A DNA stretch of 18,349 nucleotides, from the NCBI GenBank assembly GCA_016780695.1, contig JADHLK010000010.1:1-18349 (forward strand). The letters are read 5' to 3'. The DNA is from Alphaproteobacteria bacterium. GTDB lineage: Bacteria > Pseudomonadota > Alphaproteobacteria > Puniceispirillales > Puniceispirillaceae. Under the pieces are notes generated by a model that searched no databases, was not told the origin of the DNA, and worked only from the letters and a program-made list of their open reading frames with translations. Shown here in pieces: positions 15,109 to 18,349 of the stretch (the first letter of the stretch is position 1; each line of letters begins with the position of its first letter). The translations under genes and the position numbers were made by a program.

Positions 15109-15503
15109 GCGTTGTTATCTCCTTCAGCCGTAAAGCGGCGGATGCTGCCAGTCTTGGGTGACAAGTCTGGGTCAATATCCACCATTTCAGCAGACAGGGC
15201 CAGAGACGAGCTGTCAATCACCGGGTCCAGCCAGCTTTTTGCCGCAGCAAACAGGGCCTCTATCGCCTGTTGGCGGGTTACCATATCGCGGCCGCCCCGC
15301 AACCGCACCATAATATGCAGATAGGCATGGGCCGCATTGCCATCAGCGATGCTGACAAAATCGGCCCGCCGGGCGCGCACCCTTATGCCAGCGGTCGGAA
15401 AGGCCTCAATCTGGGTAGCAGCTTGCCGCATATGATCACAGAATCCGGCCATATCGGTGCGCTCCTCCAGATTGGCTGAATAATCAAGAATAATATGCGG
15501 CAT
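15105..15503 (-). CDS. hpaF: 5-carboxymethyl-2-hydroxymuconate delta-isomerase
   Basis: Tautomerase-superfamily isomerase that converts 5-carboxymethyl-2-hydroxymuconate to its 2-oxo isomer, the step after HpaE. The protein is 132 aa, close to the ~126 aa family length. MPHIILDYS exposes Pro at the mature N-terminus, the catalytic base of the family, after methionine removal. Further HpaF-like features are FPTAGIRVRARR (res. 35-46), the ADG/AHAYLHIMVRLRGGR segment and the helix RQQAIEALF. It is the promoter-proximal gene of the minus-strand hpa operon. A G-rich ribosome site (GGAGGGGG) precedes ATG 15503, and its stop overlaps the hpaE start (ATGA). Confidence 0.88.
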   Translation of the reverse strand: MPHIILDYSANLEERTDMAGFCDHMRQAATQIEAFPTAGIRVRARRADFVSIADGNAAHAYLHIMVRLRGGRDMVTRQQAIEALFAAAKSWLDPVIDSSSLALSAEMVDIDPDLSPKTGSIRRFTAEGDNNA

Positions 15504-15524
15504 GATCTGATCCCCCTCCCCTGC

Positions 15525-15569
15525 TTATCTTTGCCGTGATTATCATTTCCGTGATTATCTTTACCGGTC
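15525..15569. repeat. Tandem repeat, three 15-bp copies upstream of hpaF
   Basis: Three adjacent 15-bp copies: TTATCTTTGCCGTGA, TTATCATTTCCGTGA and TTATCTTTACCGGTC. They lie 22-66 bases before the hpaF start codon, inside what should be its promoter/leader. Read on the minus strand each copy contains a GATAA core, and two give GATAAT, which resembles a -10 box. The array may therefore offer repeated weak promoter elements or be transcribed as leader. Confidence 0.8.
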
Positions 15570-15581
15570 ATGGCAATGCGC

Positions 15582-15657
15582 CCAGACCATCAATCAGAGG
15601 TCAGATTAAACCAGCCGGGATTCCAAGACCAGCCTCTTTTTATAGGCTCTGGTCTGG
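15582..15657. promoter_or_regulatory. Candidate operator cluster between hpa operon and GMC oxidoreductase gene
   Basis: The divergent region 15504-15710 contains AGACCAG (15626-15632) and its inverse CTGGTCT (15649-15655), with inner CCT/AGG pairing that extends the stem. A further CCAGACCA lies at 15582-15589, and the right arm plus two bases reads CCAGACCAG on the other strand. Three related half-sites in a shared divergent promoter region suggest a dimeric regulator. No T-run suits it as a terminator. No regulator gene is in the window. Confidence 0.4.
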
Positions 15658-15710
15658 CCTGATAATTTGGGGCTATCATAGAGGTAACCAGCAATGGGGA
15701 TGGGCACAGC

Positions 15711-17381
15711 ATGGCAGGTCAGCCACAGATGGAAGCAGATTATATCATTATCGGGGCTGGCTCGGCTGGCTCAGTTCTGGCCCTGCGTTTGGCAGAGGGT
15801 GGCCGCAACCGGGTGCTGGTGCTGGAATATGGCGGCAGTGACGCAGGCCCATTTGTGCAGATGCCAGCCGCTCTGTCCTGGCCGATGAATATGGCGGCCT
15901 ATGATTGGGGCTACCGGGCGGCAGCTGAGGACAGGCTGAACGGGCGGGCGCTGGCCTGTCCGCGCGGCAAGGTAATCGGCGGGTCGTCTTCAATCAATGG
16001 GATGATATTTGTGCGCGGCCATCCGGCTGATTTTGACAGCTGGGCAGAGGCCGGGGCCAAAGGCTGGGATTTTGCCTCCCTGCTGCCCTATTTCAAACGC
16101 ATGGAAACCAGCCATGGCGCACCGGGCGACTGGCGCGGCACAGACGGGCCGCTGCACATCACCCGCGGGCCGCGTGACAATATCCTGCATTCGGTTGTTA
16201 CCCGGGCAGCTGAACAGGCAGGCTATCAGGTCACGCAGGATTATAATGGCTGGCGGCAAGAAGGGTTTGGCGCGGCTGATATGACAGTCTGGCAGGGGCG
16301 GCGCTGGTCCACCGCAAACGCTTTTTTGCGCCCGGCCCTGAAGACCGGCTCGGTGCAGCTGATAAAAAGGGCTCTGGCGACGCAGATTTTGTTTGACGGG
16401 CTGCGCGCGCGCGGCGTTCGCTATCGGCGCGGTGGCCACTCTTTTGAGGCCCGCGCCCGCAAGGCGGTCATTCTGGCTGCCGGGGCGATCAACAGCCCGC
16501 AGCTACTGCAGGCTTCCGGTATTGGCCCGGCAGAATGGCTGCAACAGGCTGGGGTGCCGGTCTTGCTGGATCGGGCGGGGGTGGGGCGCAATTTGCAGGA
16601 CCATCTGGAAATCTATTTGCAGATGCACTGCCTTCAGCCGGTCAGCCTCTACCCGTTCCTGTCCTGGCATCAGCAGCTGCGTATCGCGCTGCAATGGGCC
16701 CTTTTCAAAACTGGTATTGGCGCATCAAACCAGTTTGAAACGCTGGGTTTTATCCGGTCTGACAAGGGGATTGCCTGGCCCGATATACAGTTTCACTTCC
16801 TGCCTCTGGCGGTGCGCTATGATGGCAAATCAGCTGCCAGCGGGCACGGGTTCCAGCTGCATCTGGGGCCGATGCGATCCCAGTCTCGTGGCACCGTTCG
16901 GCTCTTGTCAGCAGACCCGGCCAGCGCACCTGAGATATGTTTCAACTATCTAAGCCATGCCGATGATCTGGCTGATTTTCGCAAAGCCATTCGGCTGGGG
17001 CGCGATATTCTGGCACAAGCTGCCTTTGCACCGTTTCGCGGGGCCGAGATTCAGCCCGGTGATGCCTGCCAGAGTGATGAGGGGCTGGATGAATTTGTCC
17101 GCAACCACGCTGAATCTGCCTATCATCCCTGCGGAACCTGCAAGATGGGCGCGCCTTCTGATCCGGCAGCGGTGGTGGACCCGGCCTGCCGGGTGATCGG
17201 CACAGAGTCCCTTTTTGTGGCGGATAGTTCTATCTTTCCACAGATCACCAATGGCAATCTGAACGCGCCGACCATTATGGTAGCCGAAAAGGCAGCTGAT
17301 CATGTTCTGGGCAAGCCGCCTCTGGCCCCGGCAAATAACCAGCCCTGGCAGCATCCCGACTGGCAAAACAGCCAGCGCTGA
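15711..17381 (+). CDS. GMC-family oxidoreductase, choline dehydrogenase (BetA)-like
   Basis: FAD-dependent alcohol dehydrogenase of the GMC family, 556 aa, equal in size to BetA. The dinucleotide-binding motif DYIIIGAGSAGSVLALRL is at 10-27. GKVIGGSSSINGMIFVRGH is GMC signature 1, and GAINSPQLLQASGIGP is signature 2. The active site lies in AYHPCGTCKMG (His472) and TNGNLNAPT (Asn516 where many GMC enzymes have His). The ending LGKPPLAP is common in alphaproteobacterial BetA-like proteins. Choline is one possible substrate, but no betB or betI is near, and alphaproteobacteria carry many paralogues acting on other alcohols. ATG 15711 has a GGGGA upstream; ATG 15729 is a possible alternative start. 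It is divergent from hpa and ends 102 bases before the urate genes. Confidence 0.87.
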   Translation: MAGQPQMEADYIIIGAGSAGSVLALRLAEGGRNRVLVLEYGGSDAGPFVQMPAALSWPMNMAAYDWGYRAAAEDRLNGRALACPRGKVIGGSSSINGMIFVRGHPADFDSWAEAGAKGWDFASLLPYFKRMETSHGAPGDWRGTDGPLHITRGPRDNILHSVVTRAAEQAGYQVTQDYNGWRQEGFGAADMTVWQGRRWSTANAFLRPALKTGSVQLIKRALATQILFDGLRARGVRYRRGGHSFEARARKAVILAAGAINSPQLLQASGIGPAEWLQQAGVPVLLDRAGVGRNLQDHLEIYLQMHCLQPVSLYPFLSWHQQLRIALQWALFKTGIGASNQFETLGFIRSDKGIAWPDIQFHFLPLAVRYDGKSAASGHGFQLHLGPMRSQSRGTVRLLSADPASAPEICFNYLSHADDLADFRKAIRLGRDILAQAAFAPFRGAEIQPGDACQSDEGLDEFVRNHAESAYHPCGTCKMGAPSDPAAVVDPACRVIGTESLFVADSSIFPQITNGNLNAPTIMVAEKAADHVLGKPPLAPANNQPWQHPDWQNSQR

Positions 17382-17393
17382 GGAAACCATTTT

Positions 17394-17414
17394 GAGGCAG
17401 AAAAAACTTGCCTC
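17394..17414 (+). terminator. Hairpin after GMC oxidoreductase gene
   Basis: GAGGCA (17394-17399) pairs with TGCCTC (17409-17414) around an A-rich nine-base loop, 13 bases after the stop codon. No T-run follows, so it could be a weak or Rho-assisted transcript end. The remaining bases to 17483 hold no recognised promoter. Confidence 0.3.
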
Positions 17415-17483
17415 TGACTATGTCACAAGGCAATCTTTGCTATTGGACGGGGCAAATAAGCGAACAGAATAAAAGGCAGGGCC

Positions 17484-17843
17484 ATGGCGAACGGGTTTTT
17501 GACCACACATATTTTGGACACCGCCAGCGGCGTGCCGGCGGCTGGCGTGCGGATCAGCCTGTTCCGGCTGGCCGAGGATGGCAGGCGCGAGCCGCTGGCA
17601 GAAATGACCAGCAATGAAGATGGCCGCACCGACAGCCCGATCCTGCCCGCCGGGGCCTTTCAGAACGGCCGCTATGAGCTGATCTTTCATGCCGGCGATT
17701 ATCTGCGCGGCAAGTTTGGCCCGGCAGCCGGTGATTTTCTGGATCAGGTTCCGGTACGCTTTGGGATCGCAGATGCCCAGGCGCATTATCATGTGCCGCT
17801 TTTGCTTTCTCCTTATGGCTATTCAACCTATCGCGGCAGCTGA
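17484..17843 (+). CDS. hiuH: 5-hydroxyisourate hydrolase (transthyretin-like)
   Basis: Hydrolyses 5-hydroxyisourate, the product of urate oxidase, to OHCU, the second step of urate breakdown. The 119 aa match the small transthyretin-like family. LTTHILDTASGVPA gives the conserved His9, and NEDGRTD gives the conserved Arg. The C-terminus AHYHVPLLLSPYGYSTYRGS ends in the diagnostic YRGS tetrapeptide. There is no signal peptide or peroxisomal-type extension, so it is cytoplasmic. It lies 41 bases before the puuD-like gene on the same strand, so the two consecutive enzymes are very likely co-transcribed. Confidence 0.94.
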   Translation: MANGFLTTHILDTASGVPAAGVRISLFRLAEDGRREPLAEMTSNEDGRTDSPILPAGAFQNGRYELIFHAGDYLRGKFGPAAGDFLDQVPVRFGIADAQAHYHVPLLLSPYGYSTYRGS

Positions 17844-17884
17844 GACGGCAGGGCCGCCCTTTTTTCGGGAGTGCATGGTTTAAC

Positions 17885-18349
17885 ATGGAACTGGGAACAG
17901 ACTTTATCATGTTGCTGGCTCTGGACTGGCTGGAATTTGCCGTTCGCTGGCTGCATGTGATAACCGCGATTGCCTGGATTGGCTCCTCCTTCTATTTCAT
18001 TGCTCTGGATTTGGGTCTGCGCCGGGATCACGCCTTGCCCGAAGGGGTGCATGGTGAGGAATGGCAGGTGCATGGCGGCGGCTTTTACCATATTCAGAAA
18101 TATCTGGTTGCCCCGTCTGCCCTGCCCGAACATCTGACCTGGTTCAAATGGGAATCCTACGCCACTTGGATGTCCGGCTTTGTGCTGTTGATCCTGGTTT
18201 ATTATCTGGGGGCTGATCTCTATTTGCTGGATCAGGAAAAAATGGCGCTGCCGGTCTGGGGTGGTATTGGCTTGTCGCTGGCCTCGCTGGTGCTTGGCTG
18301 GTTTGGTTACAGCGCCTTGTGCAAATCCCGCATTGGCCAGCATAGCACG
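17885..18349 (+). CDS. puuD: Membrane-bound urate oxidase PuuD, N-terminal part (3' end outside window)
   Basis: PuuD-type urate hydroxylase, an integral membrane enzyme with a C-terminal cytochrome c domain, that oxidises urate to 5-hydroxyisourate. The frame is open from ATG 17885 to the window end (155 codons), so the rest of the membrane domain and the heme domain are not visible. WLHVITAIAWIGSSFYFIALD (about residues 23-43, first membrane span) is the family's hallmark. GEEWQVHGGGFYHIQKY and LTWFKWESYATWMSGF also fit, and further spans cover about 88-105 and 118-140. GGGAG lies 13 bases before the start, rather far; ATG 17909 is an alternative start nearer to the usual N-terminus. It follows hiuH directly. 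Confidence 0.9.
   Translation, partial: MELGTDFIMLLALDWLEFAVRWLHVITAIAWIGSSFYFIALDLGLRRDHALPEGVHGEEWQVHGGGFYHIQKYLVAPSALPEHLTWFKWESYATWMSGFVLLILVYYLGADLYLLDQEKMALPVWGGIGLSLASLVLGWFGYSALCKSRIGQHST

Noticed and set aside
15383..15571. Minus-strand 62-codon frame with K-D-N-H-G repeats covering the 15-bp array
   Set aside because: It runs into hpaF in another frame, and the peptide repeat is explained by the 15-base period. No homology was recognised.
1..18349. Mobile element, phage, CRISPR, toxin-antitoxin or defence system
   Set aside because: No transposase, integrase, terminal inverted repeats, spacer-repeat pattern or defence-type domains were seen. The tandem arrays have no spacers and units too short for CRISPR.

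Overview
The window looks like a piece of an alphaproteobacterial chromosome. The basis is a moderately high GC content with alphaproteobacterial-style gene content: membrane-bound PuuD-type urate oxidase, BetA-like GMC oxidoreductase, L-arabonate/xylonate-type dehydratase, and tight operons with ATGA overlaps. A marine heterotroph of the SAR116/roseobacter type is possible, but that is inference from gene content only. Genes are dense, no interval without a gene exceeds 300 bases, and no tRNA, rRNA, transposase, phage gene or CRISPR array was seen. Both edge genes are cut by the window.

Left part (1-5184). The 3' end of an aldehyde dehydrogenase is followed on the same strand by an IlvD/Edd-family sugar-acid dehydratase, a pairing that suggests non-phosphorylative sugar-acid catabolism. 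A type II 3-dehydroquinate dehydratase (aroQ) converges on it, with a four-copy 14-bp tandem repeat between them. A 231-bp divergent region with palindromes separates aroQ from a fatty-acid/methylmercaptopropionate-type acyl-CoA ligase.

Middle (5185-9663, minus strand). A tightly spaced operon reads metY-like O-acetylhomoserine sulfhydrylase, alpha/beta hydrolase, then a FadN-type fused 3-hydroxyacyl-CoA dehydrogenase/enoyl-CoA hydratase. It meets the acyl-CoA ligase tail to tail with no base between the stop codons. The 223 bp upstream of the operon hold a five-copy 12-bp tandem repeat.

Right-middle (9887-15503, minus strand). A homoprotocatechuate (3,4-dihydroxyphenylacetate) meta-cleavage operon reads hpaF, hpaE, hpaD (vicinal-oxygen-chelate type), a FAH-family OPET decarboxylase/isomerase candidate (hpaG-like) and hpaH, followed by a glycerophosphodiester phosphodiesterase gene. 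Together the five hpa enzymes should take homoprotocatechuate to 2,4-dihydroxyhept-2-enedioate. The final aldolase (HpaI) and the ring hydroxylase (HpaBC) are not in the window.

Right end (15711-18349, plus strand). Divergent from hpa, a BetA-like GMC oxidoreductase is followed by 5-hydroxyisourate hydrolase and the N-terminal part of membrane-bound urate oxidase PuuD, so a urate-degradation block begins here. The divergent region holds a three-copy 15-bp tandem repeat and an inverted repeat that may be an operator.

The least expected signal is the set of three short tandem arrays (14, 12 and 15 bp units), one in each of three intergenic regions. When aligned they appear to share a core resembling TTATY(n)CC. 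I found no clearly new protein system; the protein genes belong to recognisable families.
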